45,050 nt of DNA, taken from the NCBI GenBank assembly GCA_026397715.1, contig JAPLUN010000658.1:1-45050 (forward strand), read 5' to 3'. A program made the position numbers and the translations under genes. This document shows positions 26,205-38,821 of this stretch, piece after piece. Positions within the stretch are counted from its first letter, which is position 1, and every line of letters starts with the position of its first letter. This DNA is from Verrucomicrobiota bacterium (lineage in GTDB: Bacteria; Verrucomicrobiota; Verrucomicrobiia; Verrucomicrobiales; Verrucomicrobiaceae). The notes under the pieces are model-generated. The model was given only the letters and a program-made list of their open reading frames with translations. It ran no database searches and had not been told where the DNA came from.

Positions 26205-29200
26205 TCACGGAATGCCCACCCGGTAGAAGCGGCGGGTTTTCTTGACCGCATTCAAATCCGTCCATGTGGAGGATGCGCCCGTGGCCGTGAAAATTTCACG
26301 CGTCCATGTCTGCAAGTCATCGCTGTATTCGATGAGATAGTCGGTGCCTGAGATGGAAGGGAATTGCAGCATGGTGCTTGGGGTGCGGGAGAGAACCGTT
26401 TGCGGGAAGCTGCGGGGATCGGAATCGCTGGTGCCGAACCAAGTTTCAAGATCGGAATGTACACCATCGCCATCGTTGTCGTAGTGGATGCCAAATTGAT
26501 CGACCAGGCCGGAGTCGAGGCCGGAGGCGGTGAAATCGTCTTTGATGTAGGCCCATTTCAGAATGTGCTCTCCGGCGGGAATCAGATAGCCTTGGCGGGT
26601 CCAGCCCACCTCTCCACTGATGGCTTTCTTCTCAACGTCGTCGATGTAAAAGCGCAGGAAGTCATAGTTGGGCTCGGACGAGACGCCCCAGTAGAAAGTG
26701 ACTTTGCACGGTCCCGTGACCTGGGTGGTCATCACACTCTGCTGGAGATCGGTGATGGCACCACTGCGGGCTGCGTCACTGCCGTCATGAGCGTAATTCC
26801 ACTGCGGGACCCATTTCAAATTACCCGAACTCGCGATGGCTTGTAGGGGCACATCCAGGGCCTCCGCGAGGCCCTGCTCTACGGTGCCAACCTGGAGGGT
26901 GATGGTCTTGGTGGTCGTGCCAAATGAATTCGTGGCGTGAACCGTGATCTGGTAAGTTCCGGGCGTCGTGACACTGCCATAGAGCAGACCCGTCGTGGCA
27001 TCCAGTGTCAGCCCGCCGGGCAGGCCTTCGGAGGCGTAAGTCGCAGGTGCATTTGAGGCCAAGATGGTCTGCCGGAAGTAAACGCCTTCGTAGGCAACCA
27101 CAGTGTCGGTGGTGATCACCGGTGTCATGGTTGTCGGTGTGATTACGACTTGATCAATCCAGCCTGAATCCTGTCCTTTGGCCGTTGCCTGATCTTTGAT
27201 GTAATAGATATTGATGTTGTGGGGGCCGGGCCCGACATCGGTCGTGGACGCTTTCCAGTCGATCTCACCCGTGATGTAGTCGCGCACGTAACCGTCCACA
27301 GTGAGCACGAGGTAGTCGTAGTTCTTTTCGGAAGAAACCTTCCATTGGAACTCCAGCCGCGACGGGCCGTTCACGGTGAACTCCATGCCGGAGTACTCCT
27401 CGTCATTGACCGCAGCAGTCTGCACCGCATCCAAGCCATCACGGGTTATGGCGGTCTGGATGTAAGGATCACCGAACCCAAATGGCACGATCTTGAGGCT
27501 GGTCAGCTGATCCACCGCATCAGAAAGGGAAGGTGTGGCGGCTAGGATGTAAAAATAGGCAAAGCTGGAGGTGGTCCCGGTGGCGTTGGTCGCGCTTTGC
27601 CAGCCTTCGAATAACCCGGTCACCTGCGGTGTGCCCGTGATGAGACCCGTGGTGGGATTGAGAGAGAGACCTGCTGGCAGCGTGCCAGTGGCATAGGTTC
27701 CCGCATCGAAGCTGGTGGTGAAATTGGAGGCGGTCATCTGCTGGTTCATGGCCCAGCCTTCGCGGCCCACGACAATCCAGTTGGAGGTGATGACCGGCAG
27801 CGGCAGCGCGCTGTCCGTCGGCGTGCCGTAAAATGTGATGGTGGCGTCAGTCAGTGTGCCGACATCCCCCACCACTTGGTCGATGGCCTGCAGCTTCCAG
27901 TCGCCTACAGAGCGCTCACCCAAGCAATGCGTGGTCATGAAGGTCCAGTCCAAATCGGCACCATTGTCATTGAAGCGCGAGCGGGCCAGGCGCACCGAGA
28001 TGCCGCTGGGGGAGATGAGTCGCCACTCCAGATTGCCGCGATTCGCGTGCGTGGCTTTGACATGCACGGTGACGTGTTCCAGCCGTAGATTGTCGCTGAT
28101 TGGCACGGTGAAGGTTTTGGAGACGCCGTTGGCGTTGTAGTCCGGGATGGCGAGATTCAGCGCCGTGGCCGCATAGGCATGTGACTGGCGCGCGGCGACA
28201 TTGGTCCAGGTGGAGGCCAGCGAGGTGGCCTGCTGCGCGTTCACCAGACCGGCCCCGTATTTGATGTTGAAGTGAAATCCTGCCCCGTTGGTGATCCAAT
28301 CACCGTCGAAAAAGTCATTCTGCGTGGCGCTCCGCACGAGAATTTCACGCACATCGCGCGCGGTGAGATTCGGATTTGCCTGCAGCATGAGCGCCACCAC
28401 GCCCGCCACCGCAGGCGTGGCCGAGGAGGTGCCGCCAAAGGTATTCGTGTAGTTGGTGTCGGCAAAGTCGGGGTATTCGACCGTGCCGCCGTCTTCATTG
28501 TAGCCCACTGAGCCCGAGCGATCCGTGGTGGTGATGCCTTGCTTGCCGCCGCTGGAGGGAGCGCAGACCAGAATGTTCGCTCCCGGTTCGCTGTAATAGG
28601 CGGACCTGCCTTTATCGTTCATGGCCGAAACGGCGATGGCATGAATCGAGTTGGCCCAGCCGTCATAGTTCGAATCATCCCCGCTGCCGTTGCCATTGCC
28701 TGCCGCCCATAGGAATACGGTGCCTTTGCCGTTGCGGCCCGTCGTGGCGGCATCCTCCAGGGCTTGCGCGCTCAGGACATCCGGGCCGCTGGAGCCGAAC
28801 GCGCTGTCATACGGACCCCAGCTATTGCTCTTCACCGCGATGAGATCCTTTAGGTAGCCAAAGGCGTCCGCTTCCTGCTGATCGGTGGTGGGCGCGGCGA
28901 TCAGGCGCAGACCCACCAGCGCCGCCTCTGGTGCCACGCCCGAGCCACCAATGCCGTTGTTCCCGCGTGCTGCCGCCACGCCCGCACAGGAGGTGCCGTG
29001 GAAGTCGGTGGCCCCCGGCGAGGGATCGCTGTCATTGTCATTGAAGTCGAAGCTGTTGGCCAGATCCACGTTCGGCGCGAGATCCGGATGTCCGACTTCC
29101 AGGCCATCGTCCACGATGGCGATACGCACGCCTGTGCCTTTGTAGCTGTCCCAAGCGCTGCGCACATTCATATCTGAGCCTGCGGTGGCACCGCCTTGCC

Positions 29201-29657
29201 CGGTGTTGCTCAAATGCCACTGGTAGCCCGGATTTGCGGCATTGTAGGCGAAGTAGGGATCATTGGGCACAAAGCGGTGAAACAGCTGGTGCGAGAGCAT
29301 CGGTGTCGCCGAGCGCACTCCGGGTGCCTTGAGGAGCTTGGCGGCTCCCGCAATGGCCGCGTCCGAATTTCCGGCAAATTCCACGACGGCATATTTGCCT
29401 CTTGCAGAGCTCTGCATGACGCCAGCCACCTGCGCCAGCGAGGCCGCCTGGGTGCCTGGAGCCAGTTCGACGAGCACTCGCTTTGTCAGCCAGCGTCGCG
29501 TTCCATCGTTTTGTGGCGCACCTTTCTCATACATCACCCATTCGCCCTTCGGGCCGGTTTCTGTTGGTGCCCTCTCAAACTGTTTGCCGGCGACCACGAT
29601 CTGCCCATGCAGCAGGCTGCCTGCGGCCAGCAATAGGAAGAGAATGAGAATGCGCAT
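26205..29657 (-). CDS. Large secreted subtilisin-like (S8) protease with P domain and Ig-like repeats
   Basis: This 1150-residue protein has a signal peptide (1-18), a propeptide, and a peptidase S8 domain with Asp183 (IVDDGLEVGHPD), His220 (DFHGTSCAG) and Ser411 (GGTSSATP). A kexin-type P domain follows (about 490-615, with NLEWRLISPSGISVRL and SVGDWKLQAID). Putative Ig (He_PIG-like) repeats carry LPAGLSLNPTTGLITGTP and LPGGLTLDATTGLLYGS. The C-terminus has a DNDGDGVHS calcium-type motif and a YLIEYSDDLQTWT segment. It is probably exported and degrades extracellular protein. The start at 29657 fits the signal peptide; the frame is open to 29735. Confidence 0.93.
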   Translation of the reverse strand: MRILILFLLLAAGSLLHGQIVVAGKQFERAPTETGPKGEWVMYEKGAPQNDGTRRWLTKRVLVELAPGTQAASLAQVAGVMQSSARGKYAVVEFAGNSDAAIAGAAKLLKAPGVRSATPMLSHQLFHRFVPNDPYFAYNAANPGYQWHLSNTGQGGATAGSDMNVRSAWDSYKGTGVRIAIVDDGLEVGHPDLAPNVDLANSFDFNDNDSDPSPGATDFHGTSCAGVAAARGNNGIGGSGVAPEAALVGLRLIAAPTTDQQEADAFGYLKDLIAVKSNSWGPYDSAFGSSGPDVLSAQALEDAATTGRNGKGTVFLWAAGNGNGSGDDSNYDGWANSIHAIAVSAMNDKGRSAYYSEPGANILVCAPSSGGKQGITTTDRSGSVGYNEDGGTVEYPDFADTNYTNTFGGTSSATPAVAGVVALMLQANPNLTARDVREILVRSATQNDFFDGDWITNGAGFHFNIKYGAGLVNAQQATSLASTWTNVAARQSHAYAATALNLAIPDYNANGVSKTFTVPISDNLRLEHVTVHVKATHANRGNLEWRLISPSGISVRLARSRFNDNGADLDWTFMTTHCLGERSVGDWKLQAIDQVVGDVGTLTDATITFYGTPTDSALPLPVITSNWIVVGREGWAMNQQMTASNFTTSFDAGTYATGTLPAGLSLNPTTGLITGTPQVTGLFEGWQSATNATGTTSSFAYFYILAATPSLSDAVDQLTSLKIVPFGFGDPYIQTAITRDGLDAVQTAAVNDEEYSGMEFTVNGPSRLEFQWKVSSEKNYDYLVLTVDGYVRDYITGEIDWKASTTDVGPGPHNINIYYIKDQATAKGQDSGWIDQVVITPTTMTPVITTDTVVAYEGVYFRQTILASNAPATYASEGLPGGLTLDATTGLLYGSVTTPGTYQITVHATNSFGTTTKTITLQVGTVEQGLAEALDVPLQAIASSGNLKWVPQWNYAHDGSDAARSGAITDLQQSVMTTQVTGPCKVTFYWGVSSEPNYDFLRFYIDDVEKKAISGEVGWTRQGYLIPAGEHILKWAYIKDDFTASGLDSGLVDQFGIHYDNDGDGVHSDLETWFGTSDSDPRSFPQTVLSRTPSTMLQFPSISGTDYLIEYSDDLQTWTREIFTATGASSTWTDLNAVKKTRRFYRVGIP

Positions 29658-29732
29658 CAGGACGGGGACAAAAAGCAGGAAACGATGCTCAGATTTACTC
29701 CGCAAGGCTAGGAATATAGTGTCTGGCAGGCA

Positions 29733-29765
29733 CAAAAAAGCGCCTTCATTGCTGAAGGCGCTTTG
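29733..29765 (-). terminator. Rho-independent terminator of gltBD
   Basis: An 11-bp stem AAAGCGCCTTC/GAAGGCGCTTT with a 6-nt loop is followed on the minus strand by a T-run (GCGCTTTTTTGTG). It lies just downstream of the gltD stop at 29786. Confidence 0.9.
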
Positions 29766-29785
29766 TGAAGGGATGTCTCAATCCA

Positions 29786-31264
<1,479 letters not shown>

Positions 31265-31275
31265 GGTCTTGGATG

Positions 31276-34200
31276 CTAGCTGCCGCCGATACGAGCGACG
31301 TCGCGGGCGTTGGCTTCAAAGGCGGCGTTGAGGGCGTCGTCGCCGGTGAGGCCGTCGTCCTTGGCCTTCTTGATGGCCTGGAGCACCCGCTTGTAGTCCT
31401 TGGGCATCACTTTGACAAACTTGGGCACCATCTGCTCCCAGAGGGCGAGAACCTTGAAGGCTTTCTGGCTCTTGGTGAGGTCGGCGTGCTTTTTGATGAG
31501 TTCGTAGAGGCTGTCGATCTCTTCCTTGTCCTCGAGTTTTTCGAGGCCGGCCATCTGCGTGTTGCAGCGGGTGGCGAAATCGCCCTCTTCATCCAGCACG
31601 TAGGCCTCGCCACCGCTCATGCCTGCGGCGAAGTTGCGTCCGGTGGTGCCGAGCACGACCACGCGGCCGCCGGTCATGTATTCGCAGCCGTGGTCACCCA
31701 CGCCTTCGACGACCGTATCGACACCCGAGTTGCGCACTGCGAAGCGTTCACCAGCCCTGCCACGCAGGAAGAGCTCGCCGCTCGTCGCGCCATAGAGCGC
31801 GGTGTTGCCGGCGATGATGTTGTCTTCGGCGGCAAAGTCGGAGCCTTCCGGCGGATAGATGATGATGCGGCCGCCGCTGAGGCCCTTGCCGATGTAGTCG
31901 TTGCCGTCGCCTTCGAGTTCAAGGGTGACACCCTTCGGAACAAAGGCACCAAAGCTCTGACCGGCGGTGCCGTTGAACTTGATGTGAACCGTGTCGTCCG
32001 GCAGACCGTGCCAGTGGCGCTTGGTGATCTCGTTGCCGAGGATCGTGCCGACTGTGCGGTTGACGTTGCGGATGGCGACGGTGGCGGTGACTTTTTCACC
32101 CTTCTCGATGGCCGGTTTGCACAGGTCCAGGAGCGTGGTGATGTCGAGCGAGCGGTCGATGCCGTGATCCTGCACTTCGGTGCAGAAGCGGCCGACTTCA
32201 GGGCCGACGTCGGGCTGATAAAGCAGGTTGGAGAGGTCGATGCCGCGGGCTTTCCAGTGATCGATCGCTTCGCGGGCCTCGAGCACTTCCGTGCGGCCCA
32301 CCATTTCCTGCAGCGTGCGGAAACCGAGCTTGGCCATGAGTTCGCGCACTTCCATGGCGATGAAGCGCATGAAGTTGGCGGCATGCTCAGGATCGCCGCT
32401 GAACTTGGCGCGCAGCTGCGGATCCTGGGTGGCGACACCGACGGGGCAGGTGTTCAGATGGCAGACGCGCATCATGATGCAACCCAGAGTGACGAGCGGA
32501 GCGGTGGCGAAGCCGAACTCTTCAGCGCCCAGCAGTGCGGCGATGATGACATCCCGACCGGTTTTCATCTGGCCGTCCGCTTCGACGACGATGCGGCTAC
32601 GCAGATTGTTGAGGACGAGGGTCTGATGGGTTTCAGCGAGGCCGAGTTCCCATGGCAGACCGGCGTGTTTCACGGAGGTCTGCGGGGAGGCACCGGTGCC
32701 GCCGTCGAAACCGGAGATGAGAACGACATCGGAGTGAGCCTTGGCCACACCAGCGGCGATGGTGCCGACACCGACTTCGGAGACGAGCTTCACGCTGACG
32801 CGTGCGGCACGGTTCGCATTCTTCAGGTCGTGAATGAGCTGGGCCAGATCCTCGATGGAGTAGATGTCATGATGCGGGGGTGGCGAGATGAGACCGACAC
32901 CGGGCGTGGAGCCACGCACCTTGGCGATCCAAGGATAGACTTTCGAGCCAGGAAGCTGGCCGCCTTCACCGGGCTTGGCGCCCTGGGCCATCTTGATCTG
33001 GATTTCGCGTGCCTGGGAAAGGTAAAGGCTGGTGACGCCGAAACGACCGGAAGCGACCTGCTTGATGGCGCTGTTCTTGGAGTCACCCTTCTCATTGGTC
33101 CAGGTGTAACGTGCCTCATCTTCGCCGCCTTCACCGGTGTTCGACTTGCCGCCGACACGGTTCATGGCGATGGCGAGCGCCTCGTGCGCTTCGCTGGAGA
33201 TGGAGCCGTAGCTCATCGCGCCTGTCTTGAAGCGCTTCATGATGGACTCAACGGATTCGACTTCCTCGATCGGCACCGCTTTGCGTGCCTTGAAGTCCAG
33301 AAGACCGCGCAGGGTGTAGAATTGCTTCACCTGCGTGTTCACCAAGGCGGTGTACTGCTGGAAGGTTTCGTAGCTGCCGGTGCGGACAGCCTTCTGCAGG
33401 GTGTGGATGGTGAGCGGATTGAAGAGATGCGCCTCACCTTCCTTGCGCCACTGGTAATCGCCGCCGACGTCGAGGGCGTGGACCTGAGAATCACGCTCTG
33501 GGAAGCCGCGCAGATGGCGCTGGATGGCTTCTTCGGCGATGACCTTGATGTCGCTGCCTTCAATGCGGGTGGCGGTCCAGGTGAAGTATTTGTCCACCAC
33601 ACTTTTGCTGAGACCGACGGCTTCAAAGATCTGCGCACCGCGATAGCTCTGCATCGTGGAGATGCCGATCTTCGAGGCGACCTTGATGACGCCCTTGGTG
33701 GCGGCCTTGATGAAATTGTACACCGCGGTCTTGTGGTCCACTTTGACGAGGAGACCCTGACGGATCATGTCGTCGAGCGTTTCGAACGCGAGGTAAGGAT
33801 TGATGGCGCCGCAGCCGTAACCGATGAGCGTGCAGAAGTGGTGAACTTCGCGAGGTTCGCCGGATTCCAGCACGAGATCGCACTGGGTGCGGGTGCCTTT
33901 GCGGATGAGGTGGTGATGCAGGCCGCCGACTGCGAGCAGGGCCGGGATGGCAGCCTTGTCAGCGCAGACGCCACGGTCGGAAAGGATGAGGATGTTCCAG
34001 CCTTGCGTGATCAATTCATCCGCCTTGGCGCAGATCTTATCCATGGCCTTCTCCAGACCGACAGCGCCCTCTTTGGGATCAAACAGAATGTTGATGGTGG
34101 CGGCTTTGAACTGGCCTTGGGCAACGCTCTTGAGCTTGGCCAGATCTTCATTGCTGAGGATCGGCGTCTTGAGCTCAATCAGGTGGCAGCTTTCAGGCGT

Positions 34201-35862
34201 CGGATCGAGCAGATTGCCTTCCGCACCGATGGTGGTGATTGGCGAAGTGACGATTTCCTCGCGGATACAGTCGATCGGCGGGTTGGTGACCTGGGCGAAG
34301 AGCTGTTTGAAGTAATCGTAGAGCAGCTTCGATTTGTTCGAGAGCACGGCCAGAGGGATGTCGGTGCCCATGGAGCCGATGGCTTCCACGCCCTCTCTGC
34401 CCATGGGAACCATGAGCTTGCGCAGGTCTTCAAAGCTGTACCCGAAGGCCTGCTGGCGCTGCAGCATGGTTTCGTGGTCAGGCGGGGCCACTGGCTCACC
34501 TTCCTTGATGTCAGCGAGGTGAACGAGGTGCTTGTCAAGCCACTCGCGGTAGGGCTTCTCAGCGGCGATCTTCGCCTTGATCTCGTCATCGGGGACGATG
34601 CGGCCTTCTTCCATGTTCACGATGAACATCTTGCCAGGCTGCAGACGGCCTTTGAGCTTCACATTTTCAGGGGCGATGGGCAGGACACCGGCTTCGGAAG
34701 CCATGATGACGAGGTCGTCCTTGGTGACGTAGTAGCGGGAGGGGCGGAGGCCGTTGCGGTCCAGAGTGGCGCCCATCATGGTGCCGTCTGTGAAGGCCAC
34801 GGAAGCCGGGCCGTCCCAGGGTTCCATGAGGCAGGAATGGTATTCGTAGAAGGCCTTGCGCTGGTCATCCATGGACTCATGGCCGCTCCAGGGCTCAGGA
34901 ATCATCATCATCATGGCATGCGGCAGCGAGCGGCCGCCCATGACGAGGAGTTCGAGCACGTTGTCGAACATGGCGGAGTCGGAGCCGCTCTCGTTAACGA
35001 TGGGGAAGAGTTTTTTGACGTCCGGGAACAGAGGGCTGGCCAGCAGGGACTGACGTGCCTTCATCCAGCTGATGTTGCCACGCAGCGTGTTGATTTCGCC
35101 GTTGTGGGCGATGTAGCGATAGGGATGCGAGCGCTCCCAGCTTGGGAAGGTGTTGGTCGAGAAACGGGAGTGCACCAGCGCCAGGGCGGATTCCATGTCC
35201 GGGTCCTGAAGATCGAGGAAATACTGGCCCACCTGCTCGGGCATGAGCATGCCTTTGTACACCAGAGTCCGGGAGGACATGCTGGAGCAGTACCAAAAAC
35301 TGTCCGCCTCTGCGGTGCGGATCGCGGTGACCGCACGTTTGCGGATGATGTAGAGCCTGCGCTCAAAAGTCTGCTGATCCGGGCAGTTTTCTCCGCGCTG
35401 AACGAAGGCCATGCGCATGAATGGCTCGCTGTTCTTCGCCGAGAGGCCGATCATCGAATTGTCCACCGGCACATCACGCCAGCCCAGCACTTTTTGGCCT
35501 TCTTCCTCAGCCACTTTCTCAAAGGCACGTGCTGCAGCTGCACGGTGGGCGGCATCGGGTGAGCAGTAGGCCATGGCCACGCCATAATGTCCTTCAGCAG
35601 GCAGGGTGAAGCCCAGCGGGGCGGTCACCTTGCGCAGAAATTTGTCGGGGACCTGCATCAAGATGCCGGCACCGTCTCCGGTGTTCTTTTCACTGCCCAC
35701 CGCTCCGCGATGGTCCAGATTGATCAGAATGGTCAGACCTTGCTGTACGATGGAGTGAGAACGTTTTCCCTTCATCTGACAAATGAACCCGACGCCGCAG
35801 GCGTCGTGCTCGAATTGCGGATCATATAGGCCTTGTTTCGGGGGGAGTCCGTGGTTTCTCAT
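31276..35862 (-). CDS. gltB: Glutamate synthase large subunit
   Basis: This is a 1528-residue enzyme from [16 protein letters not shown]. Cys22 in [10 protein letters not shown] is the expected N-terminal nucleophile after propeptide removal. The glutaminase domain, central domain, FMN-binding synthase domain ([29 protein letters not shown]), a 3Fe-4S region ([16 protein letters not shown]) and the C-terminal GXGXG beta-helix follow in order. Length fits the bacterial NADPH enzyme. It makes glutamate in the cytoplasm as the core of ammonium assimilation with GltD. The in-frame extension to 35940 is not used because family alignment starts just before the nucleophile. Confidence 0.97.
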   Translation of the reverse strand: MRNHGLPPKQGLYDPQFEHDACGVGFICQMKGKRSHSIVQQGLTILINLDHRGAVGSEKNTGDGAGILMQVPDKFLRKVTAPLGFTLPAEGHYGVAMAYCSPDAAHRAAAARAFEKVAEEEGQKVLGWRDVPVDNSMIGLSAKNSEPFMRMAFVQRGENCPDQQTFERRLYIIRKRAVTAIRTAEADSFWYCSSMSSRTLVYKGMLMPEQVGQYFLDLQDPDMESALALVHSRFSTNTFPSWERSHPYRYIAHNGEINTLRGNISWMKARQSLLASPLFPDVKKLFPIVNESGSDSAMFDNVLELLVMGGRSLPHAMMMMIPEPWSGHESMDDQRKAFYEYHSCLMEPWDGPASVAFTDGTMMGATLDRNGLRPSRYYVTKDDLVIMASEAGVLPIAPENVKLKGRLQPGKMFIVNMEEGRIVPDDEIKAKIAAEKPYREWLDKHLVHLADIKEGEPVAPPDHETMLQRQQAFGYSFEDLRKLMVPMGREGVEAIGSMGTDIPLAVLSNKSKLLYDYFKQLFAQVTNPPIDCIREEIVTSPITTIGAEGNLLDPTPESCHLIELKTPILSNEDLAKLKSVAQGQFKAATINILFDPKEGAVGLEKAMDKICAKADELITQGWNILILSDRGVCADKAAIPALLAVGGLHHHLIRKGTRTQCDLVLESGEPREVHHFCTLIGYGCGAINPYLAFETLDDMIRQGLLVKVDHKTAVYNFIKAATKGVIKVASKIGISTMQSYRGAQIFEAVGLSKSVVDKYFTWTATRIEGSDIKVIAEEAIQRHLRGFPERDSQVHALDVGGDYQWRKEGEAHLFNPLTIHTLQKAVRTGSYETFQQYTALVNTQVKQFYTLRGLLDFKARKAVPIEEVESVESIMKRFKTGAMSYGSISSEAHEALAIAMNRVGGKSNTGEGGEDEARYTWTNEKGDSKNSAIKQVASGRFGVTSLYLSQAREIQIKMAQGAKPGEGGQLPGSKVYPWIAKVRGSTPGVGLISPPPHHDIYSIEDLAQLIHDLKNANRAARVSVKLVSEVGVGTIAAGVAKAHSDVVLISGFDGGTGASPQTSVKHAGLPWELGLAETHQTLVLNNLRSRIVVEADGQMKTGRDVIIAALLGAEEFGFATAPLVTLGCIMMRVCHLNTCPVGVATQDPQLRAKFSGDPEHAANFMRFIAMEVRELMAKLGFRTLQEMVGRTEVLEAREAIDHWKARGIDLSNLLYQPDVGPEVGRFCTEVQDHGIDRSLDITTLLDLCKPAIEKGEKVTATVAIRNVNRTVGTILGNEITKRHWHGLPDDTVHIKFNGTAGQSFGAFVPKGVTLELEGDGNDYIGKGLSGGRIIIYPPEGSDFAAEDNIIAGNTALYGATSGELFLRGRAGERFAVRNSGVDTVVEGVGDHGCEYMTGGRVVVLGTTGRNFAAGMSGGEAYVLDEEGDFATRCNTQMAGLEKLEDKEEIDSLYELIKKHADLTKSQKAFKVLALWEQMVPKFVKVMPKDYKRVLQAIKKAKDDGLTGDDALNAAFEANARDVARIGGS

Positions 35863-36034
35863 TTTTGCGTCAAAAGGGGGGTGGCTTTTAGGCCATGCAA
35901 GGGAGTAAATCAACCAGCATTCTATCGGCCAAGATGGCACCTATTTTAAATCACTGAAGCAATCGGGGGTGCGGCACTGCCATGAGAGGCTCATCCGCCT
36001 TGCAACTGACGAGGCCAGCCGCTAAAAACAGAGC

Positions 36035-36895
36035 ATGGTGAGATTAACAATTCTTGGCAGCGGCAGTTCGGGGAACTGCGCTGTTATTTCGACAGAACGC
36101 ACCACTTTGCTTCTCGATGCAGGATTGAGCGCCAAGCAAATCTGTCTCCGGCTGGACGCCTGTGGCTTTTCCCTCGACATGCTGGACGGCATTTTGCTGA
36201 CGCATGAGCATCAGGATCACACGGGAGGAATTGAGGTTTTGAGCCGCAAGCGCCAGGTCCCCTTGTTTTGCACTGCGCTGACCCAGGAAACCCTGGCTGG
36301 GAGCCTCGGATTTCGGAAACCGCCTATCTGGAGGCTCATGACGACGGGGGCGGCTTTTGAGTTTCAGGACCTGCGGATCGAGTCTTTTCCGGTGCCTCAT
36401 GATGCGGTGGATCCTGTCGGGTTTGTGATTTCCGATGAGGAATCCCGCCTCGGGGTGCTCAGTGACGTGGGATTTGTGACGAATCTGATCAAAGACCGCC
36501 TCAGGAATTCCGACAGCCTCTTCATTGAGGCCAATTACGACACCCAACTGCTCGAAAATGACACCAAGCGTCCTTGGTCCACGAAGCAGCGCATCAGCTC
36601 ACGCCATGGCCATCTTTCCAATGATCAGGCCGCTGAGCTCGTCCGTGAAATCGCGCATCCGGGCCTGAGTCACGTGGTGCTGGGGCATTTGAGCGATGAC
36701 TGCAATGACCCCGCCACGGCCTTCCGGTACATCAGGCAGGCCTTGGATGCCGCCGGAGCCCCGGAGGCGCGGGTGGTATGTGCTGAGCGCCACAAGCCCA
36801 CGCCGACCATCGAAGTCGTGCGCCGCCGCAGCAGCGGTGTGAGCTTCTGTGTGGCGGCTTCATCGGATTCCACCGGACAACTGGCTCTCTTTTAA
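36035..36895 (+). CDS. MBL-fold metallo-hydrolase, YycJ/WalJ type
   Basis: This 286-residue protein has the metal-binding THEHQDH (56-62) motif, GSGSSGNC at the N-terminus, LSDVGFVT, the EANYD segment and SSRHGHLSNDQAAEL, all typical of YycJ-like metallo-beta-lactamase-fold nucleases. In Bacillus the homologue is a 5'-3' exonuclease linked to mismatch repair, and a similar cytoplasmic nuclease role is likely. The first ATG gives the family N-terminus MVRLTILGSGSSGN. The next gene starts 1 bp after its stop codon. Confidence 0.93.
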   Translation: MVRLTILGSGSSGNCAVISTERTTLLLDAGLSAKQICLRLDACGFSLDMLDGILLTHEHQDHTGGIEVLSRKRQVPLFCTALTQETLAGSLGFRKPPIWRLMTTGAAFEFQDLRIESFPVPHDAVDPVGFVISDEESRLGVLSDVGFVTNLIKDRLRNSDSLFIEANYDTQLLENDTKRPWSTKQRISSRHGHLSNDQAAELVREIAHPGLSHVVLGHLSDDCNDPATAFRYIRQALDAAGAPEARVVCAERHKPTPTIEVVRRRSSGVSFCVAASSDSTGQLALF

Positions 36896-36896
36896 C

Positions 36897-37385
36897 ATGA
36901 AGAAGATCATTCTGCGCGGCCTGCTGGTTCTGTTTCTGATCGAGGGCCTCTGGCTGGCATGGTGGGTTTTCGGACGTTCCCCGGAGGAGCAGGTGCGAGC
37001 CGCGCAGGCGAATCTGATCGAGGCGGTTGAAAACCGTGACTGGAAGAAACTGGAGAGATTGATGGCTCCCAACTACACGGATGCCTTTGGCCACAACCGC
37101 GACACGGCGATTCTGGACGGGCGCAAATATCTCAGCGGCTTCTTCACGCTGATGTTGAAGACGGAGCAAACCACCCTCAAAGCGACGAAAGGGCAGGGGA
37201 TGGTGACCTCGATGATCCGCCTCGAAGGCAATGGCGTGGGATACAGCCATATGATCGTGGGGTATGTGAACCAGTTCACCGAGCCGTGGGCTTTTCACTG
37301 GAGCAATCCGGGCCGCTGGCCATGGAACTGGCAGGTGAACCTGATCCACCACAACCAGCTTGTGATCCCGCAAGTGCAAGAATGA
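36897..37385 (+). CDS. Membrane-anchored NTF2-like protein
   Basis: This 162-residue protein has one membrane helix (about 5-25, ILRGLLVLFLIEGLWLAWWV) and a soluble domain with an NTF2/SnoaL-like pattern (ENRDWKKLERLMAPNYTDAF, LKATKGQGMVTSMIRLEG, WHF/Trp-rich end). I do not assign an enzymatic role. It starts 1 bp after the YycJ-type stop and is probably translated from the same transcript. Start 36897 is used because it begins with MKKII and the anchor. Confidence 0.78.
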   Translation: MKKIILRGLLVLFLIEGLWLAWWVFGRSPEEQVRAAQANLIEAVENRDWKKLERLMAPNYTDAFGHNRDTAILDGRKYLSGFFTLMLKTEQTTLKATKGQGMVTSMIRLEGNGVGYSHMIVGYVNQFTEPWAFHWSNPGRWPWNWQVNLIHHNQLVIPQVQE

Positions 37386-37401
37386 CCGCGCTGAGCGGAC
37401 C

Positions 37402-38322
37402 TCACGGCACGCCGTGACCCTTGGCAGCCTCCCAGAGGCCGTACCAGTCTTCGCGCTCCAGCTTGATTTCCGCCGCTTTCACCACGGCCTGGATGCGTTC
37501 CAGTTTGTTGGTGCCGATGATCGGCAACGGGCAGGAAGGATGAGCCATGATCCAGGCGTAGGCGAGCTGGTCGAGAGTAGCGCCGCCGTATTTGGCGGAA
37601 AGCTCGGCGGTTTTGGCATGGAGACGGACCGAGGCTGGATCTCCCTTTTCCATCAGGGCCCCTTTGGCCAGAGGTGACCAAGCCATGGGCAGGATGCGGT
37701 GGCGCTGGCATTGATCGGCTGTGCCGTCGTAGATAGGGTCCATGTGCAGGAGGCTGAATTCGACCTGATTGGTCACCAGCGGCTGGTCCATGCGCGAGTT
37801 CAGCAGATCGAACTGGTGCACATTGTAGTTTGAGACGCCGGCGCTGCGGATTTTTCCGTCTTTGAGCAGCTTGTTGAGGCCCTCGGCGGTTTCGTCGGCG
37901 CTGGTCAGCCAGTCGGGGCGGTGCACGAGCAGCAGGTCGATTTCATCTATGCCCATGAAGCGCAGCGATTTTTCCGCGCTTTTGATGATGCGGGCGGCGG
38001 TGACATTGTAGTAGGCGACTTTACGGTCGGGATGAAACTCGCAGGGGATGTAGATGCCGCATTTGGTGACGATCTCGATCTTGCTGCGGAAGGCGGGGTC
38101 GAGCTTCAAGGCGCCGCCGATGGCCTCCTCGACCTTGTAAGTGCCGTAAATTTCGGCCGTATCCAGAGTGGTGATGCCCATGTCGGCACAGGCTTTGAAG
38201 CGGCTGAGCAGCGCCTGCGGGGTGCGGTTGGCCGGGTCTGCCTTGTCGAGGATGCGCCAAGTGCCGTAAACGAGGCGTGAGAACTCAGGGCCGTTGGGGG
38301 CGATTTTGTGGCGGGTGATCAT
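37402..38322 (-). CDS. Aldo/keto reductase
   Basis: This 306-residue TIM-barrel oxidoreductase has the tetrad Asp54, Tyr59, Lys87 and His134 (TLDTAEIYG, VTKCG, LLVHRPD) and the C-terminal NADPH site IIGTNKLERI. The layout is close to YdhF-type AKRs, which reduce aldehydes or ketones in the cytoplasm. The physiological substrate is unknown. The ATG is preceded by GCCCACCC with no Shine-Dalgarno sequence. It is convergent with the NTF2-like gene. Confidence 0.92.
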   Translation of the reverse strand: MITRHKIAPNGPEFSRLVYGTWRILDKADPANRTPQALLSRFKACADMGITTLDTAEIYGTYKVEEAIGGALKLDPAFRSKIEIVTKCGIYIPCEFHPDRKVAYYNVTAARIIKSAEKSLRFMGIDEIDLLLVHRPDWLTSADETAEGLNKLLKDGKIRSAGVSNYNVHQFDLLNSRMDQPLVTNQVEFSLLHMDPIYDGTADQCQRHRILPMAWSPLAKGALMEKGDPASVRLHAKTAELSAKYGGATLDQLAYAWIMAHPSCPLPIIGTNKLERIQAVVKAAEIKLEREDWYGLWEAAKGHGVP

Positions 38323-38363
38323 GGGTGGGCGATCTTTGCTGGCCTTGCCTCGTCCGACAAATA

Positions 38364-38396
38364 AAAAACGGCATCTCTTGCGAGATGCCGTTTGGA
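38364..38396 (-). terminator. Rho-independent terminator of rpsT
   Basis: The stem GGCATCTC-TTGC-GAGATGCC, extended by AAAC/GTTT pairs, is followed on the minus strand by a T-run (GCCGTTTTTTATTTG). It is placed just after rpsT and before the aldo/keto reductase gene. Confidence 0.9.
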
Positions 38397-38418
38397 AAAA
38401 AGTTTTAAAAAAGACCGC

Positions 38419-38685
38419 TTACTTCGTCAGGGCGCTGACCTTGACGGCGAGGCGGCTCTTCAGACGGGAGGAGGTGTTCTTCTTGAGAACGTTGGTCTTG
38501 GCGGCCTTGTCCGTGGCGGAAGCGTATTCGCTGAGGGCGGATGCGGCTGTGGCTGCGTCCTTCTTCTCAATGGCGGCGACCACCTTCTTGCGCAGGGTGC
38601 GGATGCGGCTTTTCACCGTCTGGTTGTGAGCGGTGCGGACCGTCGTTTTGCGGATGTCTTTTTCTGCGGAGCGGATGTTGGCCAT
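38419..38685 (-). CDS. rpsT: 30S ribosomal protein S20
   Basis: This 88-residue, strongly basic, helical protein begins MANIRSAEKDIRKTTVRTAH and ends RLKSRLAVKVSALTK, with the S20 helix-rich layout and the internal KVVAAIEKKDAATAASALSE segment. It binds 16S rRNA in the small subunit. Length is normal for S20. It is a single-gene unit with its own terminator at 38364-38396. No Shine-Dalgarno sequence is seen before the ATG. Confidence 0.95.
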   Translation of the reverse strand: MANIRSAEKDIRKTTVRTAHNQTVKSRIRTLRKKVVAAIEKKDAATAASALSEYASATDKAAKTNVLKKNTSSRLKSRLAVKVSALTK

Positions 38686-38821
38686 AAAAGGAGCGGGGGA
38701 AAGGGGCGACGAGAATAGGACGACACCCCCCGTCTGTCAAACTGGAATCCTGTCTGTGCACAACTGGCAGGTTTTGCTTGGCTCCGGAGGGCAATTCCGG
38801 TAGAACCGCTGCATACCACCC

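Noticed and set aside
37386..37398. CCGC-GCTGA-GCGG between convergent genes as a terminator
   Set aside because: Only four base pairs and no T-run on either strand.
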